The notes below the pieces were generated by a model. The model searched no databases. It worked only from the letters and a program-made list of their open reading frames with translations, and was not told the DNA's origin. Positions 25,624 to 37,420 of a stretch of DNA of 64,000 bases are shown here, in pieces (positions within the stretch are counted from its first letter, which is position 1; every line of letters begins with the position of its first letter). The position numbers and the translations under genes were made by a program. Location: NCBI RefSeq assembly GCF_037975245.1, contig NC_092583.1, positions 7,081,264 to 7,145,263 on the forward strand, read 5' to 3'. The DNA is from Apostichopus japonicus (lineage: Eukaryota > Echinodermata > Holothuroidea > Aspidochirotida > Stichopodidae).

Positions 25624-28600
25624 TAGCTGGTTTGAGCTAAAAAACCAAATTACTCAAGAAGGGAAATGAGAACAACAACATTGGCAAATGAATAAGGTTG
25701 ATCTACTCAATGCGGCCAAAATACATACCAGTTATGAGAACAATCCAATTTGGCACTGCTGAGATACGGCCATCGCAATGAGAGCATCACATACGCATAC
25801 ACAAAAACCCACGTGATTGCGTACATAGATTCCTTTTGCCATGATATCAATAAGATGAATACAGCAAAACTGTAATTTAGATTCATAATGCATACCCTTA
25901 CCCAACACGAATAACTATTAAGTATTCGCTAAGTATTCGCTAAGTATTCGAATAGCTATATAGTTGGTATTTCAAAAATTTAAGCATTCAGACTTTAGAA
26001 TAACTAATTGAATACTTAAAATAACTATTCCAATAGGTATTCGAATACTTCTTTCCTTCGAATGCTTAGAGAATGCTAAATATAGCTATTCCAATAAGTA
26101 TTCGAACACCTATTTCATTGAATGCCTATTCGAACACTTATTTCCTTTTGTAAGATGGTCAGCTCTTACATAAAGTTTTGTTTTGTACCATAGTTTTACT
26201 TGTTTATTAGGTGCATTGTGCACTGAACAGAGGGGCTATACATTTGTACAGTATATTTGTATGTTGTCTTGTGGATTAAAACCTCTACACTTCTACCTCT
26301 TCTAGGTTGCTAGGCAACTATCTTGTTCTTCCTGGAAATTGGCTCTCACAGGAAATGGGGTCTGTGTGTGTATATTTTAGTAACAAAGGGAGTTTTGTGA
26401 GGGGTATAAGGAGTTAGGCAGTTGGCTATAAGTATCTGAGCAAGGCAGTTGCAAAAGAAGAGAAAGATAGTTTTAATGGCTGGATAGTTTGTTTTAAACC
26501 TTAATTTACATAGTTCAAGTTACTGTAGTCCTTATCATTTTATGGAAGTTGTGATATTCAACTGACAGTCTGGGACACTATTTTATTATAAAGGATATTA
26601 TTTTACAATAAAGTATATTCCGGGACACCATTTCTTATAAAGGACATTATTGTACTACTGAGGATATTGAAATTATTTTACTGAAGGATACCCTGCGACA
26701 CCATTGCTTATAAATTGAAGGATAATACTTTGTTGGGATCGGACATTCATAATACCATTTATTGTGTTCAACTATTTCTGATGTTGTGGAATATCTGATG
26801 TCGTGGAAGATATGATGTCGTAGAATACTTGATGTCACCAGCAGGCCAACTCACCAGAACAGACTTTTAAATTAAGTGTATTTACTTTAACATTTGGGTG
26901 TGACCTCACGACTGTAAGTTATTTTATTTAATTCTTTGACTGGGCCCAGATCAGCTGAATATTGTTTGTTATTCATAATTATAATTTCTTTTGATCCAAT
27001 CCGGTTGAGTTTTCCAGTTTTGATGTATCTGCTCTGTGTTTGGTCTTCCAACCAAACCCAGAGTTCTCTGATCAAGAACAAACATTTTTTTCAGTGGCTA
27101 ACACCCTTACACTTTGAACAGCGCAAAAATATTTGAAATATACCGCGGAGGATTTAATAGCTGAAGTGTTTCCAAAATTTCATCGATCATATTCATAAGA
27201 CCTACTGTTTTAGTATTCTGTGCTTAACACTCCATTTCAAATAGATATTTATTCCTTGTGAATGTTATTCAACTTTTAATAGCAGATTTAATCAAGAAGC
27301 TAGGGCAACAAGCTGGCCAAATTCCTAACTCTCCTTACTTGGAACTAATTAGCATACAAGTATTCAATAAGTATTCAAGTAAGTATTCAGAAACCTGTTA
27401 AGCCTTCATAACATATCTAATTAGCATACAAGTATTCGAATACTAGCGAATAAGTATTCGAATAACTATAAGTATTCGTCAGAGCCGAATTATTTAAATG
27501 AGCGAATACTTATATGTAAATGAGCTAAGTATTCAAATAGCTATTCCAAAAGCTACTCGAATACCTATTCGAATACCTATTCGAATACCTATTCGAATAC
27601 CTAACAGGTATTCGAATACTTAACTCATTTACATAATTCGGCTCTGACGAAGGCTTATAGTTATTCGTATTAGTATTCGAATACTTATTTTGTACTGTGT
27701 GTTATATGGTAGATTTTCTGAATACTAAGGAAATCTTTGAATACTTATCGAATACTTATCGAATATATTCGTGTTAGGTAAGGGTACCTTATCAAACCTA
27801 ATTTATCTTAACCGTCCCAAATGTTATTGTTTCACTGTCTGTCAAATAAGCAGACACATAACTAAGCAATCTCATATAAGGGGAAATTTCAAATAAAAGG
27901 TTTAAAATTTTGACAAAGTATTTCAAATTCAATGTTCCGAAGAGAAGCATCAATCAAAACCAAAGTGCATCAATGCACCATGTAGTTAGTTATTTTCACA
28001 TGCAGTAAAAAAATGGATGTTGTTCACAAATCTAGAATTGCTACTTACCACAGCTGAGAGGTCCAGCTCAGCCTGGATTGGTCTGAGATACACTTTTGCC
28101 TGCTTAACAATGGCCTTTATGTTGGCTACGCTGTAGCCGCCACCAGGAGCCAATGGAATGACCTCGAACACTTTAAGCTGGCCAGAAGTTTTCAGGTATT
28201 GAAACCCTCCAGCATCCCTCAACTTTGGGTATTCATCAAAAAGATGTTCCCGTAGCTCACTGGCAGTCATTGCCGAATCCAGTGCCAGTTTTTTCTTTCC
28301 AAGGCCTGGTGATTTTAGGATCTTTTTGGTCAAATCAGATGGAATGCGTTCCTGAAAGAAACGTGCCCATACAATCAACATTAATAAAAAAGAAATGTTT
28401 TTTTGAATTTGAATCCTGATCATTATCTCATCGCCCCGATAGTCAAACATAAAATTCTTTACATAATGTTACTTCAAGTTGCAAAACATAACACCAAATT
28501 GCATCTAATGACCCTTAACTAATGAAAAGTTTAATTTAGAGCATCTGTCACATTAAGTTCGGCTAAAGCGTAAGTAGCACATGTCCACATACTATATCCA

Positions 28601-31600
28601 TGTACAGTGACTGCTATGTCATAGAGTGTAGTTACTGTAGTATATGAATATCTAACAGTTGGGTGCACAAGACTCAACGATATGGTGGATGCAAACTTAC
28701 GCGCATCTACCCACATATATACGATGCTGAGACATTGTCATTTTAAGGAATTGGCTCTAAGCCCCGCCCACTAATAAATATTCATGACATTGGCTCCAAA
28801 ATAAACATGCCTCCAGATCAACCCTTACAGTAATGTTGCATCTAAAAACCCTTCAAACCTATTGCTTGGTGGGTTTTAGGTTTATTGACTTGTATCACCA
28901 CCACAGTCATTACAATATGCTACCACTGAAGTGTACAGGCAGTGTGACCTTGATAATTAGGGATTGTCTACTCACTATGGGTAACCTACCTATGCACCAA
29001 GTATGACATCAATTCACCTTGGGACTGCTGAGAAATCCTAATTACAAGCGTAGTGACACACAAACATGCCGAATACATACACACACACACGCAGTGGCGT
29101 AGCCACGAATTTGGTGAGTGGGGGCCCTTAAGAATTTTGTGATCGCCCTCCTGGGATAGGGAAAATTTTGAATAATTAAGGGTACTTAGATACAATCTGG
29201 TACTATATTTTGCAACTTTTCAAACAGGGTTCGGTTTTGGGCCGTCCAAAACCTGTTTTTGCCGGGACAGTGGCAAAAACCTGGTTTAAACCCGTCTAAA
29301 TGCGTCCAAAACAATAAAAGAACTAAATTGCACCACAGAAAATTACCTGAAAATATCTTTTTAAAGAGTTTTGCCACTTTTAGGTTTTGGACACGTCCAA
29401 AACCTGTTTTGGACGGCCGGTTTAAACCGCGGTCAAAACCATGGTTAAAACCACCGATGTCCAAACCTGGGAACCCTGTTTTCAAGTAAATTTATGTTCA
29501 GGAAATTCATAATTTTTTTATTAGTCTGTCCGTATTTACATTTTTAATTGAGGAGGACAAAAAGTCATAAAAAAATGGAAATGAACCCTTTTGCTTTAAG
29601 AAATTTTTGAACAATTAGGGGTCCTTAGAAGCAATTTGCTACTTGATTTGTAACTTTTGAAGTAAACTTAAGGTCCAGAATTTTCTTATTTTTTGGTTAG
29701 TCTCTGCAATATTTATGTTTTTAATTAAAGAGGACAATAAGTTATACAAAAAATGGAAATTAGCCCTCTCACTTTGAGAAATTTTTTAACAATTAGAAGC
29801 AATCTGGTTCTAATAATTGCTTCTAAGGAGCCCTAATTGTTCAAAAACTATATTTTGTAACTGTTGAAGTAAACAAGTTCAAGAATTGTCTTATCCCGAA
29901 TTTACGATTTTAATTAAGACGCATAAAAATTATACAAAAAAATAGAAATTATACCCTTTCGCTTTGAGAAAATTTTGAATAACTAAGGGTCCTAGATGCA
30001 ATCTGGTGCTACATTTGTTATCTTTTGAAGTAAAATTAGTGTCAGGAATATACATTTCTTAGATTATTAAAAAAAAAAAAATTGAAAAATCTGCCAGGGG
30101 GGGGCATGGCCCTGTGCCCCCCCTCCTGGCTACGCCACTGCACACACTCAGTCGTGACTGCATACTGTAGATTCATAGGCTGGAGCCATGGAATAAAAAT
30201 TAATCCAAATTTGCATGACTTAGTTAGCTTGGTTAAATGGGTTTCAATGTTTGACACTGTTGACCTATAGCAGAACCATATGGGGTCATCTACTCGCTAT
30301 ATATGCAAACTTCTTTCAAATATGAGATCAACAATGAATTGTACTGCTGTGATCAAAGTGCTTACAAGGCCTGTCATACACACACACATATCCCACTATG
30401 ATTGCATAGATCCATTTCACCACTGGCAAAGAATCAAAAAGTTTACTCACTGAGGAAGGCAAAGCGAGGCACACAAATTCCAGTGTCACAAGTGACTTCC
30501 TTTTCTTTTTTTTGTTGGAGTATGGCTGGAACAGATTGAAAACTGTAAGATGATTTGCAGATGCTGTATTCAGAAAGAAATGTTAGGGTTGACTTAATGT
30601 GTTTAGAAATGTTGTAGAGATTGACTTCAGATGACCTCTCTCAAAAACAATAGGGATCATGTACTCATGAGGAACATACACCAAGTATGAACTTGATCGA
30701 ACCGGGCATGGTCGAATTATCGTGTTTACAAGCAAAAAATACCTTAATTTCACAAAATATCTATTCTGACTACAAATGAGCCCATACCTCCACCAAGTCA
30801 AAAGCATCACTGTAATCATCATGAGAAACACACACACCAAATTTCAAACTGAAATATGACTGTTACCATATATACAGTGTTTGACCACATTGACTCCGAA
30901 TGACATATGACCAAGAGTAGTGGGCCAAAGCCAAAATTACCGTATTGTGGTGGGACGGAATTTGATAGACCTTTTGAATAATACCACTTTATATGTAGCA
31001 TATATGAAGGAATCAGGATATCCACACAAACAGGTCAGTCACAGACTGCAACCAGACACAAAAAAAACAGACACAAATTTGAAGATGTTGCCATGGTAAC
31101 ACAAATATATTGACGTGGTGGGACGGAATGATAAATCTCATGAAATCATGTACATGTAACCTTTATGTAATTATTATCAAAAGTAGTACAATATCATAGT
31201 AATTATTAACACTGAAATGGAGGTGAACTATTCTTCTACCATTAGGAAAACAATGGCAGAAATTATACTTCACGCATAAGAATTGTGTTAATTTTACCGA
31301 AAGTGTGTCAATGTGGTGGGACGGAATGTGGTGGGACGGAATTTTTTTCCAATGTAAAGGCTGTTGATTAGGTACGAAAACAATAAACAATTATGTTTTC
31401 TCTCACAAGAAATTCATAAGCAACAATGAAGTTTATGCTGTCCAGAGTGAAATATTAAATATGCTCGATGAGATCTTGGACATATTCCGTCGGAAAGTTA
31501 TTTCGAACATATGTAATGGATGCTTTGTACACTGCTCGATTATTTGCTTTCTGGTTGGCCCTTTGCCTTTTCTTCCTACTCCATGCACTCCCATTCTTGA

Positions 31601-34600
31601 AATACCTCAGCAGTCAGCACCCCATTCTCTCCTTCTTTTTCTTCCTATAACGTATGTATCTGCTAGCAGACACGTTTTGAGGCTCAGGATTTTCCATATT
31701 GATCTGTTTTGCAAAGAGAGATAAAAGGACATTCTTACCAGCGGATGCATGAAAAGGGACTGGGGTGGGGGTATAGCCCCACACATTTCTGGCTTAATTA
31801 TTAAGAAGTTGGGGGACCAGGAAGCAATAGTGGTCTTCCCCCATATGCCAACGTGTGAATAGAAAGAAAGAATAAGTTGGCTTCAATATCCTGTGAATTG
31901 TGTATTACATATGCAATATGACATGAAATTGGCCTCATAATGTGCAGTTATGAACAGGCTGAATAATTGCTAGGCATAGACAGTATACACTTCCTGCACA
32001 ATATATTTCAACTAGCCTACCTTGTGTTTTGGTTCACTTTTTTTGCATCGTAGGCTACAAGTTTCAAAATCCAACTTAACATGATAGATAGCAACAGTTT
32101 AGGCAGCATACCATATTCTGTTAGGCAACAGCTTAGGCTAAAACATTAATTTGCTAGGCTAGACAACTCCAGCAAAATAGGTAATATTTCATCTAACAGG
32201 TTTGCTTCCTAGCATAAGTCCTGTAGGCTACACATTTCTACTCTCATTATATTATAAGTTTTGTTTTAAACCTTTCCAAATAACATAGTCTGTTAGCAAC
32301 AGCTTAGGCTAAATCATAATTATCACTATTAAATTGTCTGAATTGCCTATAACCATGAACTGGAGGTAAATTAATATATTACTATTGAGAAGCAATGAAT
32401 TCTTACCTTTATTCTTGCAATCTAGCTCTTCTATCTTGTATGCTTCAGTATGTGAGTACCATAACAACTTGACTTTAAAGTCAATTTCTTGTGCACGTGG
32501 ATCATTGTTCATCAGCAGATGATATCAATTCAAAAGCACATGTTCTACAATGGATAGTTTAGGATAGCCAAAAGGGCCAAGAAAGAAACCTAGGGTGAAC
32601 AACTAGGACTATTTCAATAGTGATTGGATTTATTTATGCATGATAAAAAACCCATTCTCAATTACCCCAAAATGTGTTGTTTTGACACATGAGGTTCAAA
32701 ACTGATGTGATGTGTACAGTACTGTATGTATGGAATCTCCAGATACATAAAATTTTGAAGTATCATCAATTAATCACATTGTTTTAAGGTTGGGTGTTCA
32801 AGGAGTCTGAATAAGTTTGTAATCTTAAGTGACAGAGGTAAATTTTGGACCAGACATGCTGTTTGAAGTTGCCTTCCATTGAAAATTCCGTCCCACCACA
32901 CCTTGTTTCCGTCCCACCACGAAAATGTTGGACTATCCCCCTGTCTATCCAGGATAAAATATTTATTATTTCTCCACTCAGAGGTGTCAGTTACATACAT
33001 AGTTGATAGTTTGGAGAGTTTAAAAAAAATTATCATTTTTTTCCCCCTTGGAAATTAAAAAAATATGTTCAAAAATGTGGTGGGACGGAATTGAACACTT
33101 TCGTTTTATTTTTTTCTTCATTCAAGAACTACTATTGATACATTTTATAGTGCATAAAGTATCCTCATTAAAGGCCATTTATACTGCCAAAAACAGAAAT
33201 ATTCAACTTTGTTCCCATATGTAATTACCTCATTTTTCTGAAATTCCGTCCCACCACATCAGGAATGTGCTACCTGCATTTTGGAATGACCGCATTCCAT
33301 TTTTATGCGAGTTATCGTAATTTTTTTTGATGATTACAGAACTTTGGTTAGTTGTTCTCATAACCATGGGTGAAATGAGCCTAAGTGGCAATGTTCAAAT
33401 TCCAGGTAAAGTGATGACCATTAATGGCTTTGGCCCTAAAATCAACATGATTCTTTCTTTTACCTACTAAGCAATTCCCCCTGGAAATTTTTTCTCCAGA
33501 CAATTTCCCCCGGACAATTGCCCCCCCCCCCCCATCGGATTAAGGTTGGGTTAGGGTTGGGGTGGGGATTAGGGTGGAAATTTTCGGGGGGAAATTGTCC
33601 GGGCGGCAATTGTCCAGGGGGTCGAACGATCATGAAAACTTCCTGACAGTAATATTTCAGCAGAATGTAACTTTGTCTGTATTATTTAACTTATCATTTG
33701 TGTGTACTATGTATAGTCTCTAATAACCCTACCTATGGTGAAAACATTAAACAATGATCTTGGTTTTTCAACGCTAACCAAAGAATTATGGCAAGGAATC
33801 ACAAAACCTTTTGGTATTCCTGTTTTACTTGATCTGCATCTTATTATCACATTGTGCTTGTATTCTAGAGTTTCATTCTACTACAGGTATAGTCTCAGTA
33901 CTATAATCACAGGTTGTTAATAAGTATTAAGCCATGCTACATTGTAGCAGAACTAGAAATAAATAATCAGTTAATTACCTGCACTGCGACCAGCAGAATC
34001 TTCAATGCGGAGCATATATGCTCGACACCTGCTTATTAGGATGGCCTGTCTGCCCACACCTTCTACACCAAGTTGCTGAAATTGCCCCGAATTCATGAGA
34101 GTTGCAGCTTCAGGAGTGACCTGTAGAATTTATCAGAACAAGTAATAAATTTCCTAAATTAATAGAACAGTGCCTACCATTTGCAATTAGTAAAACCATT
34201 CTTATGTCCGTTGAGTTGTCAAGGGTCTCCAACAAGATGGGATATAGTTACAGCCAGATCTGATCAGTGATGCTATTCAGAAGCATCAATGTGAAGTGTA
34301 AAAGACATTACTTATTTATTTAAGCCTTACAGTGTGAAATTCTGACTTGTTTGGTCAGTGATGTAGTGAAGGGACTTTGAAATGTAGTGAAATATCACAG
34401 TCCATAAATATATATTTTTTTTAATATTTCCCAATTTGTATGTCAAACGTTTTTTTTCTTCAAAAAAGACGCATTGGCATTTCGCAGTGTTCGACTGACT
34501 GTATCTAGCAGGTGTGTACCCATATCATTGATCTGCATCATGCACCGGGTACCAAAATTATATATTCCAGACCAAGCAGGGTTGTTTGACTTAAATCACA

Positions 34601-35583
34601 GTTGATTAAAATCACTGGTTTAAATCCAATTTTAATCAAATAATTTTTTAAATCACTGATTTAAATCACCTTTTCCGATATTTTTTGCTGGAAAAGTTGG
34701 TTTAAAGTCAATGCAATCATTTGGATCAACTGATACCACCAAATTACACACTGTAGAATGATGTTAACACATATGTACCCCTCTAGAGCAGTCAACTTCT
34801 AAATTTTATAAAGATTAGGTTACCCAAACACACTTGTTTATGAATAAAAATCGAACTCATTTATAAAATTTAAAACACTAAATTTTTTTCACGATCCCTT
34901 CTGCCATTCATAGTTATGGTATAATAATGATGATGTTGCATAGTAATATAGGCTAATGATTACAATAGAATCCCAAGGCATTTAACATATATATATATCT
35001 TGATTATAGTGATGAGAGATAACAATAATGTGGCTTCTGTTTTCATCAAAGTTTTAGTTTTATTCGACCAATGAACCAATGATCATGTCATTGAAAATCT
35101 TACAATTAAGTGGTACATGTAATATTCTCACTCACATAATTTTGATCGATTCAGTCAGGTGGTAATGAAACATCACAAAAAGTAGCAATCTTTCTAAATA
35201 ATGTTGTCGATGTATGCAATGTGCAGTGTAATTTCCATGTAGCATTTAATACAGCTATAGCCTAGTATAGCCTAGACCTAGCTCTTATGCCTAGCCTAGC
35301 CATAATAGTAGTAGTATTGCTATGTTAGATAGGCCCTAGGCTGGCCCTAGGCTATACTACTTATATTAGTACTCCAGTAACACAGCCATGTTCAATGACT
35401 AGGCCCTAGGCCTAGTAGCCTACTACTACTAGGCCTAGGTCCTTGTAGCAGTAGGCCTAGGTCCTATGTCTAGTATAGTTCTAGCTAGATAGGCCCGGGC
35501 TATGCTGACTTTATTACCCCCTCTCTTCTAAAGTTGTCGATCACCAGTTGATTATACTCCAGTCTGGATAGAATTCCTTCCAT
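15932..35583 (-). CDS. HECT E3 ubiquitin ligase with UBZ and UIM, twelve exons
   Basis: Exons (5' to 3') are 35,583-35,518; 34,120-33,979; 30,542-30,451; 28,351-28,049; 25,087-24,978; 23,163-23,071; 22,739-22,638; 21,932-21,708; 20,225-19,964; 19,019-18,865; 18,185-17,950; and 16,224-15,932. All have GT-AG borders and agreeing phases, for about 692 residues. Residues 105-200 resemble the N-terminal module of fish proteins annotated G2/M-phase-specific E3 ligase-like (GLGKKKLAL, YPKLRDAGGF, YLRPIQAELDL). C215, C218, H230 and C234 form a Rad18-type UBZ4 finger. Residues 285-300 (DDELQHVIEDSLKDID) match a ubiquitin-interacting motif. The HECT domain runs from about 335 (FSGEEAVDLGGPRREFFT) to the end, with the catalytic Cys about 659 in PIASTCGLELHLP. 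One in-frame TGA sits mid-HECT before IIAWSILHGGPG, so this copy is probably a recent pseudogene unless edited or a sequence error. It starts about 290 bp inside the original right array. Confidence 0.87.
16560..17895. repeat. Tandem-like cluster of a GGTCA-rich interspersed repeat
   Basis: Roughly eight diverged units of about 150 bases each carry TGACCTTTGACCTC, an AATAGG/ACTCATTATGGG block, CCAAATATGAGCTTCATC and TTGAGTTATCTTGATTACAA. Single units of the same family recur throughout the HECT and integrase introns (near 4490, 8500, 10,000, 15,300, 22,300, 24,050, 28,900, 30,200 and 30,640). Family ends often read CACATACACACA and GGCAAGGAATCA. No coding capacity is seen. Confidence 0.7.
19557..19875. 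repeat. AGCTCATACC-family repeat pair
   Basis: The palindrome CATACCAGCATGCTGGTTTG (about 19,590) and a second copy at about 19,848 bracket 260 bases. The left part is the reverse complement of the start of the 11,370 copy (CAATTGTTGACGCACTGTAAC). Confidence 0.55.
20946..21472. mobile_element. hAT-type MITE with exact 8-bp duplication
   Basis: The ends are CAGGGGTCGC and GCGCTACCCCTG, flanked on both sides by CATGGAGC, an exact 8-bp target duplication. The TIR start CAGGGG and the 8-bp duplication are hAT features. The interior has no transposase and lies in the HECT intron between exons 8 and 9. Confidence 0.88.
22015..22130. repeat. ACTCGAGTCC foldback cluster
   Basis: The words GGACTCGAGTCC, GGACTCGG and CCGAGTCC repeat in both directions over about 115 bases. 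This makes a compact hairpin-forming repeat in the HECT intron between exons 7 and 8. Confidence 0.7.
23540..23957. mobile_element. TTAA-flanked MITE
   Basis: The inverted ends begin AGGGGAACTGAAG and are flanked by TTAA on both sides (23,536-23,539 and 23,958-23,961). Inverted similarity extends about 80 bases inward (AATACAAGTACTTTAC, AAAACCG). TTAA duplication fits piggyBac- or Kolobok-type mobilisation. No transposase is present. Confidence 0.85.
25557..25625. repeat. (GATA)n(GACA)n microsatellite
   Basis: A short run of ATAG repeats passes into about 14 ACAG repeats. It sits at one end of an AGCTCATACC-family member. Confidence 0.9.
25894..27785. mobile_element. Foldback element with ATTCGAATA subterminal repeats
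   Basis: The inverted ends are ACCCTTACC(C/T)AACACGAATA. Both subterminal zones (25,905-26,150 and 27,360-27,780) are packed with AGTATTCGAATACCT-like palindromic words. The middle (26,200-27,200) is unlike them and has no supported gene. A smaller inverted repeat, CGTCAGAGCCGAATTA, brackets 27,476-27,652 and may be a second insertion. No target duplication was resolved. Confidence 0.7.
29092..30140. mobile_element. hAT-type MITE with internal tandem units
   Basis: The ends are CAGTGGCGTAGCCAC and CTGGCTACGCCACTG. The flanks are CACACACG and CACACACT, a 7/8 match. The interior consists of about four diverged units of roughly 190 bases (TTGAACAATTAGGGGTCCTTAGA, TAACTTTTGAAGTAAA). A second MITE is nested at 29,225-29,478. 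The element lies in the HECT intron between exons 3 and 4. Confidence 0.8.
29225..29478. mobile_element. Nested hAT-type MITE
   Basis: The ends are CAGGGTTC and GAACCCTG, flanked by TTTTCAAA and TTTTCAAG (7/8 match). The interior is rich in GTCCAAAACCTG and GGTTTAAACC palindromes. It interrupts the first internal unit of the larger MITE, so it is younger. Confidence 0.82.
30948..33260. mobile_element. Element with iterated GTGGTGGGACGGAATT motifs
   Basis: The 16-base word GTGGTGGGACGGAATT or close forms occurs near 30,948, 31,113, 31,314, 31,329 and 33,077 on the plus strand, and near 32,884, 32,908 and 33,241 on the minus strand. Outer copies face inward, so this looks like a transposon with multiple end-binding sites. 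GGGCCAAAGCC at 30,920 and its inverse at 33,424 may mark the true tips. Minus-strand pieces (32,512-32,410, and a basic stretch near 31,650-31,480 with RKKRQRANQKANNRAVYKAS) may be relics of its own gene, but I could not join them. It lies in HECT intron 2. Confidence 0.6.
33470..33625. repeat. Small foldback with GGACAATTGCC motifs
   Basis: The words CCCCCGGACAATTGCCCCC and GGGCGGCAATTGTCCAGGGGG lie inverted around a G/C-rich core. It is probably a short MITE. Confidence 0.55.
34575..34690. repeat. GATTTAAATCA repeat fragment
   Basis: A CAGGGTTGTTTGACTTAAATC start is followed by repeated GATTTAAATCAC and TTTTAATCAA words, like one end of a hAT-type MITE. The opposite end was not found. Confidence 0.5.
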
Positions 35584-35830
35584 ACTTCTGAGCTGTTGTG
35601 AGAACCTAAATAACGGCAGTACAGGTGAAGCACGACAATAAGAAAACGCAGAAGACCTAGGCCCTACATGTATTCTCGGCATATGCGAATTGCGTGACTT
35701 TACTACGTACATTTACATCACTCACATCAGTCTATTAGTCTAGTAACCGGTCGTGCAGCGCACCACTGCTCCGTATGCATTACGTACACGTTGTATCCAG
35801 GGACCAGCTAGACCTCAACGAACATTTAGA

Positions 35831-35850
35831 TTCCCGCCATTTTACAATGG
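35831..35850 (-). promoter_or_regulatory. YY1-like motif upstream of the HECT gene
   Basis: The minus strand reads GTAAAATGGCGGGAATC about 255 bases before the HECT start codon. AAAATGGCGG matches the core of YY1-type promoter-proximal sites. The overlapping CGCCATT...AATGGCG is a short inverted repeat. Position and motif fit a TATA-less core promoter; this is inference only. Confidence 0.35.
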
Positions 35851-36453
35851 CGCTATTATATACTAAAAGTCAGAGCCTTATATAGAGAGAGTTGCGACAA
35901 CTGAAATTTAGGCGCCATTTTGGGGCCAAATGGGCAACATACAGTATGTGTGGGAATGGGCGTTCAGGTGGATAGGGGAATTTTTCGATGGCATTGTAGA
36001 AGTGTGAGCGGGATTCTGGGTTTTATTTTTGGCCTGATAATGTTGTGGTGCTTTTGGGCGCCGAGGCTGTGTAAGTAGGGCGTCGAGTGTCGAACGGGAG
36101 GGGGGGGGGGAGGGATTGGCTGCGCTCAAGTTCAAGGGGATGAGGTTGGCACATTTGGAAGTCCAAATTCAACAGTTGATATTCTGGTACGGTAAAATTG
36201 TATTATGACTGGTTATATATCATATTGTAACACATATTGCAGAGTTGCGGAATAATGTACATTCTTCCATTGTTGCCATGGTAACCAAACAAAGCCTGTG
36301 ATTGGTCAAAATTGGGATTAACTGTAACTTGAGCTAGCAATGGCTGATGAAGTTGATATTTGGACATGTGACTGGTACTGACATGGTGCACAGAATCATG
36401 AAGCTAGGTCTTTGAAAATTGGTTGCTATGGTAACTAAATGGACCAATCACAT

Positions 36454-37420
36454 CAGGCTTGGGGCGATTACATCTGAATGTAATCGATTACGATTACTTG
36501 AGAATGTATGATTACGATTACAGCCTAAAGTGGAAGTAATCGATTACGATTACATTGTAATGTAATCGTGATTACAATCATGATTACATTGTGGTTACTT
36601 GCACAATCCTCTGCATATCTGTTTAATATAACTCTCTGCCGGGAAATAGGGCAATGAAATAGGGCAAGGGAAGGGCTTTTACAGTATATACGGACAAAAT
36701 TGTGGAAGTATATCTACAATTCCTACCAGGCATTACACATTTATGCCTTAACACGTTTAAGATGTGTAACCCATAAGTCCAGTAAAAAATACAATTTAAA
36801 CAGACAAAGAGTAAACAGACAAATACTAAAGTAAAACAAATGAAGATTTTCATGCAACACTATATTTTGTAAACTAATAATTTCTGCATAGCAGCAAAAC
36901 TAAAAACTGTTTTACATTATAACACCAAATTAAAACTAAACAGCTTTGAAATGGGGCATTCCACAGTACATGGGACATGGAAGGCCAAAATAAAAGTAAA
37001 TTATTTTCATCAAAAAGTGGTCAACTCTGGTAAAGCAAATTCTGATCCACCAAAATACTTAATTTGCAGTGATTTTTTTTGAACAGAATAATTCAGGTGA
37101 TAAAAAATCCTTGAATATGGCGATCAATTCCCCAGTATATAATTTATGTTTATTGTGCTAGAGAATTCTAGAAGCAGGAACACTTCTTTGGTCACATTAA
37201 AAGCCAATAGTAAGAATTAGTTTAATCATTTCTACTAATTTTGCCCTTCTCATTCAAATTTCACTGTAATCATAAATGTAATACGATTAAGATTACTTTG
37301 CCCTTGTAATCCATTACGATTACTTTGTAATTTTCACAAAAGTAATCGATTACGATTACTTCAAAAAATGTAATCGATTGTAATCGATTACGATTACTGA
37401 TTACGGTTACCCCAAGCCTG
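36454..37420. mobile_element. hAT-type MITE with TAATCGATTACGATTA motifs
   Basis: The ends are CAGGCTTGGGGCGATTAC and a diverged inverse ending ACCCCAAGCCTG. AATCACAT flanks both sides exactly (8 bp). Subterminal zones are packed with GTAATCGATTACGATTAC words. The middle is AT-rich and non-coding. It is nested in the P element. Confidence 0.9.

Noticed and set aside
31468-32512. Minus-strand protein-like pieces (MNNDPRAQEIDFKVK; RKKRQRANQKANN)
   Set aside because: They may be relics of the gene of the surrounding element, but splice phases did not agree, so no gene is called.
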